Shown: positions 9,203 to 18,150, counted from the first letter of the stretch. The stretch is 50,816 nt of DNA from Gemmatimonadota bacterium (GCA_028287285.1 JAQBPY010000202.1:1-50816), one strand, 5' to 3'. The notes: generated from the letters alone by a model not told the origin. A program made the numbers and translations.

Positions 9203-9243
9203 GATATATCTTTGTTGATCTAAGATATATCGGGCGATATATC
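9203..9243. promoter_or_regulatory. three GATATATC boxes, probable PadR operator
   Basis: The palindromic octamer GATATATC occurs at 9203-9210, 9224-9231 and 9236-9243, with start-to-start distances of 21 and 12 bases (about two helical turns and one). It begins 22 bases upstream of the PadR start codon, in an AT-rich island within very GC-rich DNA. PadR proteins bind AT-rich dyads in their own promoters, so autoregulation is the inference. Confidence 0.65.
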
Positions 9244-9280
9244 GGCCGTCAAGCCCATCTCCCAGTCGCAATACAGACTC

Positions 9281-9311
9281 TTGCCAGATACCCATAGCTG
9301 GCTTATGTATC
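9281..9311 (+). promoter_or_regulatory. candidate sigma-70 promoter overlapping a GATAC dyad
   Basis: TTGCCA at 9281-9286 and TATGTA at 9304-9309 are separated by 17 bases, a plausible -35/-10 pair for the padR gene starting at 9337. An inverted repeat GATAC (9287-9291)/GTATC (9307-9311) fills the spacer and -10, as expected for a repressor site. AAAGGA before the ATG gives the ribosome-binding site. Confidence 0.45.
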
Positions 9312-9336
9312 ATCGAATCCATAAAAGGACGCGTTC

Positions 9337-9675
9337 ATGGCAGGCTCCGATCTCTATACCGGCTCGCTCGATCTCATCATTCTGAAATCCCTGACCTTCG
9401 GGCCGATGCACGGGTATGCGATTGGCCGGTGGATCCGGCAGACAACGAGCGAGGAGCTGGCCGTTCAGGAAGGCGCACTGTATCCGGCGCTCCACCGGCT
9501 CGAGCGAAAGGGATTTCTCGCCGAGGAATGGGGAATGACCGACACCAACCGGGAGGCGAAGTTCTATCGCCTCACCACGGACGGCATCACGCATCTGAAG
9601 ACGGAGCTCGCGCGCTGGCACCGCTATGCGCGGGTCATGACGACCGCGCTGTCCGCCGCTCCAACTCAAGGGTGA
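9337..9675 (+). CDS. PadR-family regulator paired with ADOP permease
   Basis: 112 residues, the short PadR type (TIGR03433-like) found next to ADOP permeases. A winged helix covers almost the whole protein: GSLDLIILKSLTFGPMHGYA, then QEGALYPALHRLERKGFLAEEW and a wing KFYRLTTDG. It has a good ribosome-binding site (AAAAGGA). The ADOP gene starts 5 bases after its stop, so the two form one transcription unit. It is expected to repress the unit in response to an unknown compound. Confidence 0.93.
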   Translation: MAGSDLYTGSLDLIILKSLTFGPMHGYAIGRWIRQTTSEELAVQEGALYPALHRLERKGFLAEEWGMTDTNREAKFYRLTTDGITHLKTELARWHRYARVMTTALSAAPTQG

Positions 9676-9680
9676 CGCCG

Positions 9681-12326
9681 ATGAAAAAACGCTTTTCCCT
9701 GGATGCCAGCACGGATACCGTCTTGGGCGACGTGCAGCGCGAGATCGATCTCCACCTCGACCTGCGGGCGAGCGAATTCGAGGCACTCGGCATGAAGCCC
9801 GACGAAGCACGACGGGCCGCGCTCGCCGCGTTCGGGGACCGTGGCGAAGTCGAGTCGGAGGTTGCCGTCGTTCGAACAAAAACCATCAGGGAGCGCCGCC
9901 GCCGCGACTGGCTCGCAGAGCTCCGGCAGGATGCCGTCATCGGTATTCGCGGCCTCATGCGCGCCCCGGCATTCACGATTGTGGCGCTCCTCACGCTCGG
10001 CATCGGCATCGGAGCAAATACGGCGATCTTCAGCGTAATTCGCTCGGTGCTGCTCCGTCCCCTGCCGTATACCCATCCGGAGCAGCTCGTGCAGGTTTGG
10101 ACCGACCACCGCGCCAAGGGCCGGCCGGAGCCCGAATGGCTCACGCCGCCGGACTTCATTGAATGGCGCGACGGCAACCGCTCGTTCTCGCATCTTGCCG
10201 CATATCAGGGATGGGGGCCGGACATCACCAGCGGCGGTGATCCCGAGGCGCTCACCGGCGCGGCCGTATCGGGCACCATGCTCGCGATGCTCGACGTCAA
10301 ACCCGTCCTGGGCCGGCTTCTCAATGCGAGCGATGACGACCCGGGGATGGAACAGGTCGTCGTGCTCAGCCACGGCCTGTGGCAGCGGCGATTCGGCTCC
10401 GACTCCACGATCATCGGCAAACCGCTCACGTTGAGCGGAACGTCGTGGACGGTTGTCGGCGTGTTGCCCGCCAGCTTTCGCGCGCCGATGTCATTTGCGC
10501 CCGAGCTCTATCGCGCGTTGCGCCGTCCCGTGAACGAGACGTGCGGGCGTGGATGCTACATCCTCCAGGTCATCGGGCGATTGAAGGCCGGAACGACGCT
10601 GGCGATGGCGCATGCGGACCTCACCCGCATCGCGACGCAGCAGGCCATCGACTTTCCGGCCACGAATGCGAAGATCGGCGTCTGGCTCGTACCGCTCCAC
10701 GAGCAGCTCACCGGCAAGAGCCGATCCGCGCTGCTGGCGCTCTCGGGCGCCGTGGCCTTCGTGCTGCTCATCGGATGCGTGAACCTCGCCAATCTGCTGC
10801 TCGTGCGCGGCGCGGCGCGCACGCGCGAACTCGGCGTCCGCGCGGCGCTCGGCGCCGGCCGTGGACGGATGATCCGCCAGTTGCTCACCGAGAATCTCAT
10901 CCTGGCCTTCCTTGGCGGTGTCCTTGGCATCGCGCTCGGCTTCGCGGGTAGCCGGGTGATGGCGGCCATGGTGCCGGAATCCATTCGCCTGGTGCAGGAC
11001 ATCCGGATGGATGGCCAGGTGTTGCTGTTCGCCGCGGGCGTTACACTCCTTGGAATGGCGCTGTTCGGCGTGCTGCCGGCGCTACAGGCCGTACGGCCCA
11101 ACCTGATGGGTGCGTTGCGCAGCGGAACGCGGCAGACGGAACGGCGGGGCGGTGCGTTGCGCAGTGGCCTCGTCGTCGCGCAGTTGTCGCTGGCCGTCGT
11201 GCTGCTCGTGGGCGCGGGGCTTCTGCTGCGGAGCTTCGTGGAGCTCCAGCGTGTGGATCTTGGATATCGCACGTCGGGAATCTCGTTCGCGGGCGTGGGA
11301 TTTCCGCGTGCTCGGTATGCCGATGTGGCGCGTGTCTCGCTGGCGCTCGAGGATCTGCTCGCGCGACTGCGAAACACCCCCGCCATTCGCTCCGTGGAAA
11401 TCACGGATGTTCCGCCACTCAGTGGCGGCGATCAGGACATCAGCGTGTTCCCGCTTGGTGAGGCCCAACGCGCCGATCTGCCCCCCTCCATCTGGGCCCG
11501 CTCGGTGACACCGGGATACATCCGTCAGATGGGCGTACGGCTCGTCGCGGGACGTCAGCTCAGCGACGAAGATCGCCGAGGGGGGGTGCGCGTGGCGCTG
11601 ATCAATGAAGAAGCGGCGCGGCGGTACTTTCCCGGCACCAGTGCGGTCGGACGCATCCTGGCGACTGGAACGGACAGCGCGTCGCCCCAGTATACGATCG
11701 TGGGTGTCGTCGCGTCCGTGCGTCACAACGGCCCGAATCAGCCGTACAGAGTCGAGATCTTCCGGCCCATCGCACAAACCTCGGCCCGCGGTATCGTGCT
11801 GGTGATCGAATCGGCGCAGAGCGAGGCGGCTACGCGAACCGCGCTCCGGCAAGTGTTGCACGACGTCGATCCGTTGCTGCCGGTTCCCGAGCTCGAGCCG
11901 ATCGATCGCCGATTGGGTGAGGCGGTCGCCCTGCCGCGCCTGTATACCATGCTCGTCGCGGGATTTGCGATTGCCGCGCTGCTGCTGGCGGTGCTGGGTG
12001 TCTACGGTGTGATGGCCTACAGCGTGTCGCAGCGCCAGCGGGAGATCGGTGTGCGGCTCGCCCTCGGCGCGGCCCCGTCGAATATCCTCGGCATGGTGCT
12101 TGGCCATGGCGGGCGGCTCGCCGCCCTTGGCCTCGGTGTCGGGCTCGTCGCGGCGCTCATGCTTGGGCAACTCATCAGGACAATGTTGTTCGGTGTCACC
12201 GTCTTTGATGCGCCCACCTTCATCGTCGTTCCCGTCATCCTCGGGACGATGGCGTTGGTGGCGTCATGGCTTCCCGCGCGGCGCGCGATGCGTGTTGACC
12301 CCTTGGTGGCGATCCGGGCGGATTGA
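9681..12326 (+). CDS. ADOP-type ABC transporter permease (MacB/FtsX core, duplicated)
   Basis: 881 residues. The start at 9681 has AAGGG 8 bases upstream; a GTG at 9672 overlapping the padR stop is an alternative. An N-terminal soluble prefix (residues 1-85, with EIDLHLDLRASEFEALGMKPDEARRAALAAFG) is followed by two MacB-PCD/FtsX units. Each unit has one N-terminal helix (APAFTIVALLTLGIGIGANTAIFSV), a large periplasmic domain and three further helices. Both FtsX regions carry the RTRELGVRAALGAGRGRMIRQ or QREIGVRLALGAAPSNILGM coupling sequence. This is the 'acidobacterial duplicated orphan permease' arrangement (TIGR03434). No ATPase is adjacent, and the substrate is unknown. Confidence 0.92.
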   Translation: MKKRFSLDASTDTVLGDVQREIDLHLDLRASEFEALGMKPDEARRAALAAFGDRGEVESEVAVVRTKTIRERRRRDWLAELRQDAVIGIRGLMRAPAFTIVALLTLGIGIGANTAIFSVIRSVLLRPLPYTHPEQLVQVWTDHRAKGRPEPEWLTPPDFIEWRDGNRSFSHLAAYQGWGPDITSGGDPEALTGAAVSGTMLAMLDVKPVLGRLLNASDDDPGMEQVVVLSHGLWQRRFGSDSTIIGKPLTLSGTSWTVVGVLPASFRAPMSFAPELYRALRRPVNETCGRGCYILQVIGRLKAGTTLAMAHADLTRIATQQAIDFPATNAKIGVWLVPLHEQLTGKSRSALLALSGAVAFVLLIGCVNLANLLLVRGAARTRELGVRAALGAGRGRMIRQLLTENLILAFLGGVLGIALGFAGSRVMAAMVPESIRLVQDIRMDGQVLLFAAGVTLLGMALFGVLPALQAVRPNLMGALRSGTRQTERRGGALRSGLVVAQLSLAVVLLVGAGLLLRSFVELQRVDLGYRTSGISFAGVGFPRARYADVARVSLALEDLLARLRNTPAIRSVEITDVPPLSGGDQDISVFPLGEAQRADLPPSIWARSVTPGYIRQMGVRLVAGRQLSDEDRRGGVRVALINEEAARRYFPGTSAVGRILATGTDSASPQYTIVGVVASVRHNGPNQPYRVEIFRPIAQTSARGIVLVIESAQSEAATRTALRQVLHDVDPLLPVPELEPIDRRLGEAVALPRLYTMLVAGFAIAALLLAVLGVYGVMAYSVSQRQREIGVRLALGAAPSNILGMVLGHGGRLAALGLGVGLVAALMLGQLIRTMLFGVTVFDAPTFIVVPVILGTMALVASWLPARRAMRVDPLVAIRAD

Positions 12327-12416
12327 GACGTCGAGCCTGCCACAATCGGCACGTCCATTGCTTTGTGTGAGATGTAACGGAACGACGACATGCATCTCAG
12401 ACGCGAGGATATTCCA

Positions 12417-12626
12417 ATGTCAGACAATCTCAAATCAGACGGGCTCGAGAATCAGATCAAGGGTGCCGCGAAGGAAGTGAGCGGCAAGGTCCGCAATGCC
12501 GCCGGCGGGATCACGAGCGACACAAGCGAGCAGCTCAAGGGCAAGGCGAACGAGCTGGAAGGCAAGGTGCAGCGGAAGTACGGCGAGGCCCAGACGGACG
12601 CGGCCAACGACAACGAAAAGCTGTAA
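12417..12626 (+). CDS. CsbD-family stress-response protein
   Basis: 69 residues, very hydrophilic, low complexity and rich in Lys, Glu, Gly and Ala (NQIKGAAKEVSGKVRNAAGG, QLKGKANELEGKVQRKYGEA). This is the CsbD/YjbJ pattern: two short amphipathic repeats in a small soluble protein. The start at 12417 is preceded by GCGAGGA. CsbD proteins are induced by general stress in many bacteria; the molecular function is unknown. It stands alone between the ADOP gene and the TonB-C gene. Confidence 0.9.
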   Translation: MSDNLKSDGLENQIKGAAKEVSGKVRNAAGGITSDTSEQLKGKANELEGKVQRKYGEAQTDAANDNEKL

Positions 12627-12728
12627 CAGTCCGCGTTCATCATTTCATCATGTGCGCGACATTCACACGTCATGAAAAGCTGGCATTGTGTTAATCGTGC
12701 AGTCATGAGGGGTTAAGGCCGGCATCGT

Positions 12729-12759
12729 ATCGTCAGTGTGAGCAGTTCACATTGACGAT
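12729..12759 (+). promoter_or_regulatory. 13-bp inverted repeat abutting the ribosome-binding site
   Basis: Arms ATCGTCAGTGTGA (12729-12741) and TCACATTGACGAT (12747-12759) pair along 13 positions, with a single G-T wobble and a 5-base loop. The Shine-Dalgarno AAAGGAG begins one base further, at 12761. It could be a dyad operator (the inner TGTGA/TCACA recalls Crp/Fnr half-sites but with 5 rather than 6 bases between) or an RNA stem-loop controlling translation of the TonB-C gene. Confidence 0.6.
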
Positions 12760-12773
12760 CAAAGGAGACTCCG

Positions 12774-13478
12774 ATGCTGAAGACCCTGCCGGAAAGCAGC
12801 CCCCTTCACGTGCGTCGTGCAGGGGGCACGGTGACGAGCATGATGATCCATGGTGTGCTCATCGCATCAGCCGTAGCGCTTGCCGTTCCAGCGGATGGAC
12901 GAGCGACCGTCAAGCCTGCTCCGCCGCCCACACTCACATATCTGAAGACGCAGCCGGACCCCACGCCCGCACCTTTGACCACGAACTCGGGACTCGTGGT
13001 GGAAAAATCCGCCACGCGCATTCAGGTGCCGCTGGGCCACATCGATCACATTCCGCCCATCGGCATCGGCAGCACGCAGCCTGCGGAGATCGTGATGGGA
13101 AATCTGCCGCCGGAGAACATGTTCTACGGGCGCGGAGTCGGCGAGACAGGAGTGCGTCTGGCGGGACCACCGGCCGGCAACGTCGTCGATGTGAAGTACG
13201 TCGAGCGTGCGCCGTTCGTTATCGGTACTCCCGCAGCGCCGAGGTATCCGGCTGCATTGCGGGCCAATGGGATGTCGGGCAGCGTTGTGGTACGGTTCGT
13301 CGTGGATACGGCTGGCCGCGCGGAGATGACGACCGTGGAGATCACGGAGTCGAGTCATTCTCTCTTTACCGATGCCGTGCGCGAAGCCCTGGCGCGGTAC
13401 CGTTTCTCCGCGGGCGAAATGAGCGGACACAAGGTGAGGACGATGGTGCAGCTGCCATTCACATTTGAAGTGCACTAG
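12774..13478 (+). CDS. energy-transducer-like protein with TonB C-terminal domain
   Basis: 234 residues. One N-terminal membrane segment (about residues 21-41, SMMIHGVLIASAVALAVPA) is followed by a Pro-rich stretch (PPPTLTYLKTQPDPTPAP). The TonB C-terminal fold begins at about residue 145 (APRYPAALRANGMSGSVVVRFVVDTAGRAE, then LFTDAVREALARYRFSAGEM). This is the layout of TonB, which spans the periplasm to energise outer-membrane receptors. No exbB/exbD genes are nearby. The ribosome-binding site AAAGGAGA is excellent and lies directly under a hairpin. Confidence 0.85.
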   Translation: MLKTLPESSPLHVRRAGGTVTSMMIHGVLIASAVALAVPADGRATVKPAPPPTLTYLKTQPDPTPAPLTTNSGLVVEKSATRIQVPLGHIDHIPPIGIGSTQPAEIVMGNLPPENMFYGRGVGETGVRLAGPPAGNVVDVKYVERAPFVIGTPAAPRYPAALRANGMSGSVVVRFVVDTAGRAEMTTVEITESSHSLFTDAVREALARYRFSAGEMSGHKVRTMVQLPFTFEVH

Positions 13479-13519
13479 GTCCGAAGGTCCGAACCTACCA
13501 GGAAAATTCAAACTGGAAT

Positions 13520-13625
13520 GGCTTTCTGACGCGGATCAGGGCCGATAAAAAAACAGCCGATAAAAGCAGGGAGATCCGCTCTTGTCAGCTGCTTCTTATC
13601 GGCCCTGATCCGTATTCCGAAAGCC
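13520..13625. repeat. long imperfect inverted repeat between convergent genes
   Basis: The left arm (13520-13548) and right arm (13596-13625) share GGCTTTC at the outer end and CGGATCAGGGCCGATAA at the inner end, interrupted by a short mismatched stretch. The 47-base loop contains a second copy of CAGCCGATAAAA and a small AGCAG/CTGCT stem. It may be a bidirectional terminator for the TonB-C and permease genes or a REP/MITE-like element. The rest of this 196-base gap shows nothing else. Confidence 0.65.
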
Positions 13626-13674
13626 GTGATCCTGCACCCTGTCAGGGGCCGTGGACTCGCGATGGTCTGAGGAC

Positions 13675-14892
13675 TTACTCGTAGCGGAGTGCCACAATGG
13701 GATCCAGCGACGCAGCACGGCGCGCCGGCCACACCCCGAACAGCACGCCAACCACCGCCGAGAACACGAACGCCATCACGATGGACGTGGGCGAGATGCT
13801 CGTGTTCCATGCGAAGAACGCGCTCATCGCCGTAGCGCCCCCGCTGCCCACCAATGCGCCGACGAGCCCGCCCAGCAGGCAGAGCACCACCGCTTCGATG
13901 AGGAATTGCAGCAGGATGTTCGTTCTCGTTGCGCCAAGTGCCTTACGAATGCCGATTTCGCGCGTGCGCTCCGTGACCGACACGAGCATGATGTTCATGA
14001 TGCCGATGCCGCCAACGAGCAGCGACACCGCGGCAATGCCGCTGAGCAGATAGGTGAACACCTGCGTCGTCTCGCCCAGCGTGTTCAGGAAGTCGGCCTG
14101 GCTGCGAATCTGGAAGTCATCCGCCTTGCCGCGCACGAGCCGATGCTCGCGGCGCAGCACGCGCTGGATGTCGGCCATCGCCTCCGGAATCTTCTCTTCG
14201 GTTTGCGCGAGCACGCTGATGGAGCGCAGGCGGTCGTTTCCAAACACGCGGAAGCGGCCCGTGGTGAGCGGAATGAGCACCTGGTCATCCGGGTTGCCGA
14301 ATGGCGACGCCTGACCCTTTGACTTGAGGATGCCGATGACCGTGAACTGCAGGCCGCGGATACGAACGTTCTCGCCGAGAATGGCTTCGGGCGCACGGAC
14401 ATTCATGTTCTCGAGCACTGTCGGCCCCAGCACCACGAGACGCTGCTTTCCCTCGTCCTCGGCGCGCGTGAACATGCGGCCGGCCTGGAGCTCGTACTTG
14501 CGAACCTCCAGGTAGTTGGCGCTCGTACCAACGATGGACGTCAGCGTGTTCTGGTTGCCGAACTGCACCTGGAGGCGCGAGTTCATTTCGGGCTGGACGG
14601 CGTTCAGCTCGGTCGACTTTTCTTCGAGTGCCTGCGCATCCGCAATGGTGAGCTTGACCGAGGCGTCGAACGCAACGCCGCCACCGCGCTGCTGGCCCGG
14701 CGATACGGTGAGCAGGGTGGTGCCGAGGGAGCTGATGCGATCCTTTACCGCGTTCTGCGCGCCGCTGCCCAGCGCCACGACGGCGATGACCGCTGCCACC
14801 CCGATCACGATGCCGAGCATCGTGAGCAGGGAGCGAAGCTTGTTGGCTCGCAGGGCGCCGAGCGCTACGGAAATAATTTCGCCGATGAGCAT
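13675..14892 (-). CDS. MacB-type ABC transporter permease without ATPase domain
   Basis: 405 residues. An N-terminal helix (about residues 18-42, SLLTMLGIVIGVAAVIAVVAL) leads to a MacB periplasmic core domain (about residues 45-240), then three helices of the FtsX domain (from about residue 275, with SVTERTREIGIRKALGATRTNILLQ in the coupling loop). Typical MacB carries an N-terminal ATPase; this protein lacks one and no ATPase gene lies in the operon. The gene is the last of a six-gene operon, 10 bases after the fusion protein gene. It should form a tripartite exporter with its neighbours plus an ATPase encoded elsewhere. Confidence 0.93.
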   Translation of the reverse strand: MLIGEIISVALGALRANKLRSLLTMLGIVIGVAAVIAVVALGSGAQNAVKDRISSLGTTLLTVSPGQQRGGGVAFDASVKLTIADAQALEEKSTELNAVQPEMNSRLQVQFGNQNTLTSIVGTSANYLEVRKYELQAGRMFTRAEDEGKQRLVVLGPTVLENMNVRAPEAILGENVRIRGLQFTVIGILKSKGQASPFGNPDDQVLIPLTTGRFRVFGNDRLRSISVLAQTEEKIPEAMADIQRVLRREHRLVRGKADDFQIRSQADFLNTLGETTQVFTYLLSGIAAVSLLVGGIGIMNIMLVSVTERTREIGIRKALGATRTNILLQFLIEAVVLCLLGGLVGALVGSGGATAMSAFFAWNTSISPTSIVMAFVFSAVVGVLFGVWPARRAASLDPIVALRYE

Positions 14893-14902
14893 GCGTCAGT
14901 CC

Positions 14903-16753
14903 TCAGCCGCCACGTCCGCCGCGGCCGCCACCACCCGCGGGTGCGCCGCCACCACCGCCGCCGCCGCCACCACCGCCACCGGGCGCTGCATTCAAGCCCG
15001 GGACGCCGGAGTTGGCACGGTTACGATCGTTCTGTGCCTGCCGTGCGGCCTGCAGCGCCGCCGCGGCAAGCATGGCAACCTGCTCGCCTTCCTTCACGCC
15101 GCTCAGGATTTCCGTGTAGTCGAAGTTCGCGGCGCCCATCATGATCACGCGCGGCTCGTACGACGTGGCCGTCTTGACGAACACCAGGCCCGAGCGCGGG
15201 CGACGCACGGGTGCGCCACCGGCGATTTCGCCGACACCGATGGTCAGGCCACCGGCACCGCCGGCGCCGCCACCATTGCGACGTGCCTGTCCACCGTTGC
15301 CTCCGCCGTTCGCGCCAGCCGCGGCATTTCCGCCGCCGTTACCGCCCCGACCGCCGCCGCCAAACCCACCGCGACCGCCGCCGTTCGCCTGCATTTCCTT
15401 GCGGCGGCAGGCGCCGCCCACCTGCGGGTCAATGCCCACGGCCGCGTAGATCTTCTGCGACTCGGCGCGCATGCCTTCGCGGTCGAGGGCACCACTCATC
15501 ATCTTGTCGCGAAGACCATCGAGCTTGGCCTTCTCTGCGGGCTTTTTCTTGAACGCTGCCGTGACCTTGGCGCAGTCCGCATCGGAGACTTCGATTTGCG
15601 GGCCGCCGCGGCCGCCGCCCTGACCCTGCTGCGGATTGAGTGCGACGTCGCCACGTGCGGTACCCGTAGTCGCGCCACGGGCGCCACCGGCTGCAGGTGC
15701 CGCACCGGCGGCCGGGGCAGCCGCACCAGGCGCTGCACCCGCACCACCACCGCCGTTGCCACCACCACGACCACCGCGGCCGCCGCCGCTCAGCGCGGCC
15801 ACCTGCGCGCGCACGGAATCCGGATCGAGACCAAGCATCGGCGCCGTGGCTGCGGCTTCACGCACGTTGCGGATGGCGTCGTTCGGCACCGCCAGCACGC
15901 CGGAGCGGCGGTCCACGAGCACGCTCGTCTCGCCATTCATGCCGGGCTTGAGCAGCCCTTCTTCATTGGGCAGCGTGACCAGCACCGGGAACATCGTGAC
16001 ATTCTGCTGCACCACGGCCTGCGGCTCGATCTTTTCCACGATGCCGGTAAAGCGGCGATCGGGGTACGCGTCCACCGTGACCGTGACCGTCTGGCCCGGG
16101 CGAACCTGGCCGATGTCCGTTTCGTTGAACAGCGCGCGAATGCGAACCTGGCTCAGGTCGGCCATCTGGAGCAGGGACGTACCACCGCCAAATGCGCCCG
16201 TGGCCGACGTGATCACGGTGCCCAGCGACACGGCCTTCGAGATGACGGTGCCGGCGATTGGTGCTCTCACCGTGGCGTCCTCGAGACGCTGCTTGGCGAG
16301 GTCCATATTCGTCTCCGCGCCCACGAGCTGCGACTTGGCCTGCGAGAAGTCGAGCGCCGCGGTTTCGTTTTCCGTGGCTGTGATGATGCGCTGCTTGAAC
16401 AGCTCGTCCGAGCGCTTCTTCTGCGCGGTGGACACGTCCAGCTTGGCCTTGGCGGCCGCGAGCTGCGCGGCGGCCTGGTCGTATTGGTTCTGCGTGTCGC
16501 GTGTCTCGATCTGCACGAGCAGGTCGCCGGGCTTGACCTGATATCCGGTTTCCACCGGCATCTTGGTGATCTGCCCGCCCGCCTTGGACTTGACGTCGAC
16601 AATGTTGATCGGCTCGACGACACCGGTCGCCTGCGCATCGATCACGATGTCGCGGCGCTGGACGGCGACCGTCTGGATGGGAATGGTGGACTTCTTGTCT
16701 TTCGCGCACGCGGTGCCGAGGAGCAGCGCGGAGACTACGATGAGCTTGCGCAC
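14903..16753 (-). CDS. MacA/HlyD-like membrane fusion protein with Gly-rich insertions
   Basis: Periplasmic adaptor of a tripartite exporter, about 616 residues against about 370-450 for normal MacA. The GTG start at 16753 gives a lipoprotein-like leader (MRKLIVVSALLLGTAC); an in-frame GTG at 16810, 5 bases after the tolC stop, is possible. The biotinyl-lipoyl and hairpin regions occupy residues about 30-170 and beta-barrel regions follow to about 300. An insertion then consists of Gly/Arg-rich stretch (322-385), a helical segment bracketed by C394 and C449, and another Gly/Asn-rich stretch (455-502). The membrane-proximal domain resumes at about 503 and the protein ends in a poly-Gly tail (592-616). 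Confidence 0.9.
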   Translation of the reverse strand: MRKLIVVSALLLGTACAKDKKSTIPIQTVAVQRRDIVIDAQATGVVEPINIVDVKSKAGGQITKMPVETGYQVKPGDLLVQIETRDTQNQYDQAAAQLAAAKAKLDVSTAQKKRSDELFKQRIITATENETAALDFSQAKSQLVGAETNMDLAKQRLEDATVRAPIAGTVISKAVSLGTVITSATGAFGGGTSLLQMADLSQVRIRALFNETDIGQVRPGQTVTVTVDAYPDRRFTGIVEKIEPQAVVQQNVTMFPVLVTLPNEEGLLKPGMNGETSVLVDRRSGVLAVPNDAIRNVREAAATAPMLGLDPDSVRAQVAALSGGGRGGRGGGNGGGGAGAAPGAAAPAAGAAPAAGGARGATTGTARGDVALNPQQGQGGGRGGPQIEVSDADCAKVTAAFKKKPAEKAKLDGLRDKMMSGALDREGMRAESQKIYAAVGIDPQVGGACRRKEMQANGGGRGGFGGGGRGGNGGGNAAAGANGGGNGGQARRNGGGAGGAGGLTIGVGEIAGGAPVRRPRSGLVFVKTATSYEPRVIMMGAANFDYTEILSGVKEGEQVAMLAAAALQAARQAQNDRNRANSGVPGLNAAPGGGGGGGGGGGGAPAGGGGRGGRGG

Positions 16754-16815
16754 AGGAGGGCAGTTGGAGACGATGGGCGCGCGAAACGACAAGCGCGATG
16801 GTAGGAACACTGGGG

Positions 16816-18150
16816 TTACGGCAGGTCGCGGCCGACGAGCGCTTCGAGCTGCGCACGGGCCACACGAACGTCCTGCCGCGCCTGGATGAGCGCTGAGCGC
16901 GCCGCATCGAGCGTGGACTGGGACGTCAGCACATCGAGGAGGAGTGAAGCACCGAGGGCATACCGCTGCTGCTGCACGCGAAGATCTTCCTTCGCGGCAT
17001 CCAGCGTGGCCTGCTGGATGATGATGCGCTGCTGCGCGCTGCGGAGCGCGGCGAGCTGCTGGACCAGCGTCTGCTGGGCGGCGAGCCGCGTGTCACGCGC
17101 CGTGGCGAGTGCGAGGTCCGTTGCCACGTTCGCGCGCGTGATGGCGTCTTCGCGCACGTAGTTGTTGAAGATGTTGTACGACATCCGGAGCGAGAACACA
17201 TCGGAATACGCCAGCGGATTGCCGCCCACGCCAAAGTACTTGTTGTCGCTGTTGGAGCCGTTTCCGGACTTGCTGTACGTGAGGTCCACCGTGGGCAGGT
17301 ACGACGTCCGCGCCGACTTGATGGACGCCTGCGCCGACTGGAGCTGTGCCTCCGACTGCTTGACCGTGGGGCTCTCCAGGATGAGCGGCGCGAGCTGCGC
17401 GCTGTCCACCGGCGACAACCCGTTGTCGAGCGTGTCCGACGGAACAGCGGTCACGAAATCCTCGGACCCGATGAGGCGCGAAAGCGCGGCGCTGGCGACC
17501 CGAACGCTGTTCCGGGCCGTGAGCAGCGCGAGCTGCGCGTTGCCCACCGCGACAACGGAACGCAGCGAATCGGACAGCGTGACGACGCCGGCCCTGGTGC
17601 GCGCGATGGAGAACTTGAGCTGCTCCTGCGCCTGCTGCAGCTGGGCCTGCGCGGCACCCTCGGCTTCACGGGCGGCGAGAATGGCGTAGTACTGCGTCTT
17701 TACCTGCAGCGCGAGGTTGTACTTCTGCGTCACCGCATTGGCCTCGGCGGCGGTGACGTCGTACTGCGTGCGCGTGACTTCGTTGCGCTTGCGGCCGCCG
17801 TCGTAGAGCGTGAGACTCGAGGAGAGCCCGGTGCTGTACGTCCAGGGTGAGCTGGCCGAATACGGTACGAGCGTACCGCCGGGCCCCTGCTGCGAGCCCG
17901 ACCGGTTGGCTTGGCCCAGAGACACGCTCAGCGACGGAAACAGCGCGCCCTTGGCACTGCGCACGCTCGACTCGGCGGTCCTGATCTGGCCGCGCGCCTG
18001 AATGGCGGCGAGCCCGTTCTGTTCAGCTTGGGAAACCGCGTCACGCAGCGTGATCTTGCGTGCAGCGAGAGTGTCGGAAGATGCCTGAGCAAACAAGCTC
18101 ATGGGCAGGGCGACGAGCGCAACTGTGGCGCGAAGGTGGGAGGCAGACAT
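16816..18150 (-). CDS. TolC-family outer-membrane efflux protein
   Basis: 444 residues with a signal peptide (MSASHLRATVALVALPMSLFAQ). Two OEP-type repeats follow, rich in Ala/Gln coiled-coil heptads (ITLRDAVSQAEQNGLAAIQA at the start of repeat one; SAQLAPLILESPTVKQSEAQ at the start of repeat two) and beta segments (LDVLTSQSTLDAAR near the end). It should trimerise into the outer-membrane channel that docks on the neighbouring fusion protein. The start codon abuts the stop of the Spy-like gene (18151), so the genes are tightly coupled. Confidence 0.93.
   Translation of the reverse strand: MSASHLRATVALVALPMSLFAQASSDTLAARKITLRDAVSQAEQNGLAAIQARGQIRTAESSVRSAKGALFPSLSVSLGQANRSGSQQGPGGTLVPYSASSPWTYSTGLSSSLTLYDGGRKRNEVTRTQYDVTAAEANAVTQKYNLALQVKTQYYAILAAREAEGAAQAQLQQAQEQLKFSIARTRAGVVTLSDSLRSVVAVGNAQLALLTARNSVRVASAALSRLIGSEDFVTAVPSDTLDNGLSPVDSAQLAPLILESPTVKQSEAQLQSAQASIKSARTSYLPTVDLTYSKSGNGSNSDNKYFGVGGNPLAYSDVFSLRMSYNIFNNYVREDAITRANVATDLALATARDTRLAAQQTLVQQLAALRSAQQRIIIQQATLDAAKEDLRVQQQRYALGASLLLDVLTSQSTLDAARSALIQARQDVRVARAQLEALVGRDLP

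Noticed and set aside
12737-12751. Crp/Fnr binding site
   Set aside because: Half-sites TGTGA and TCACA are spaced 5 rather than 6 bases and no Crp-family gene is in the window; reported only as a dyad.
14516-16804. 762-codon open frame antisense to the fusion protein gene
   Set aside because: GC-rich shadow of the Gly-rich minus-strand gene; Arg/Ala/Thr low complexity and no domain.
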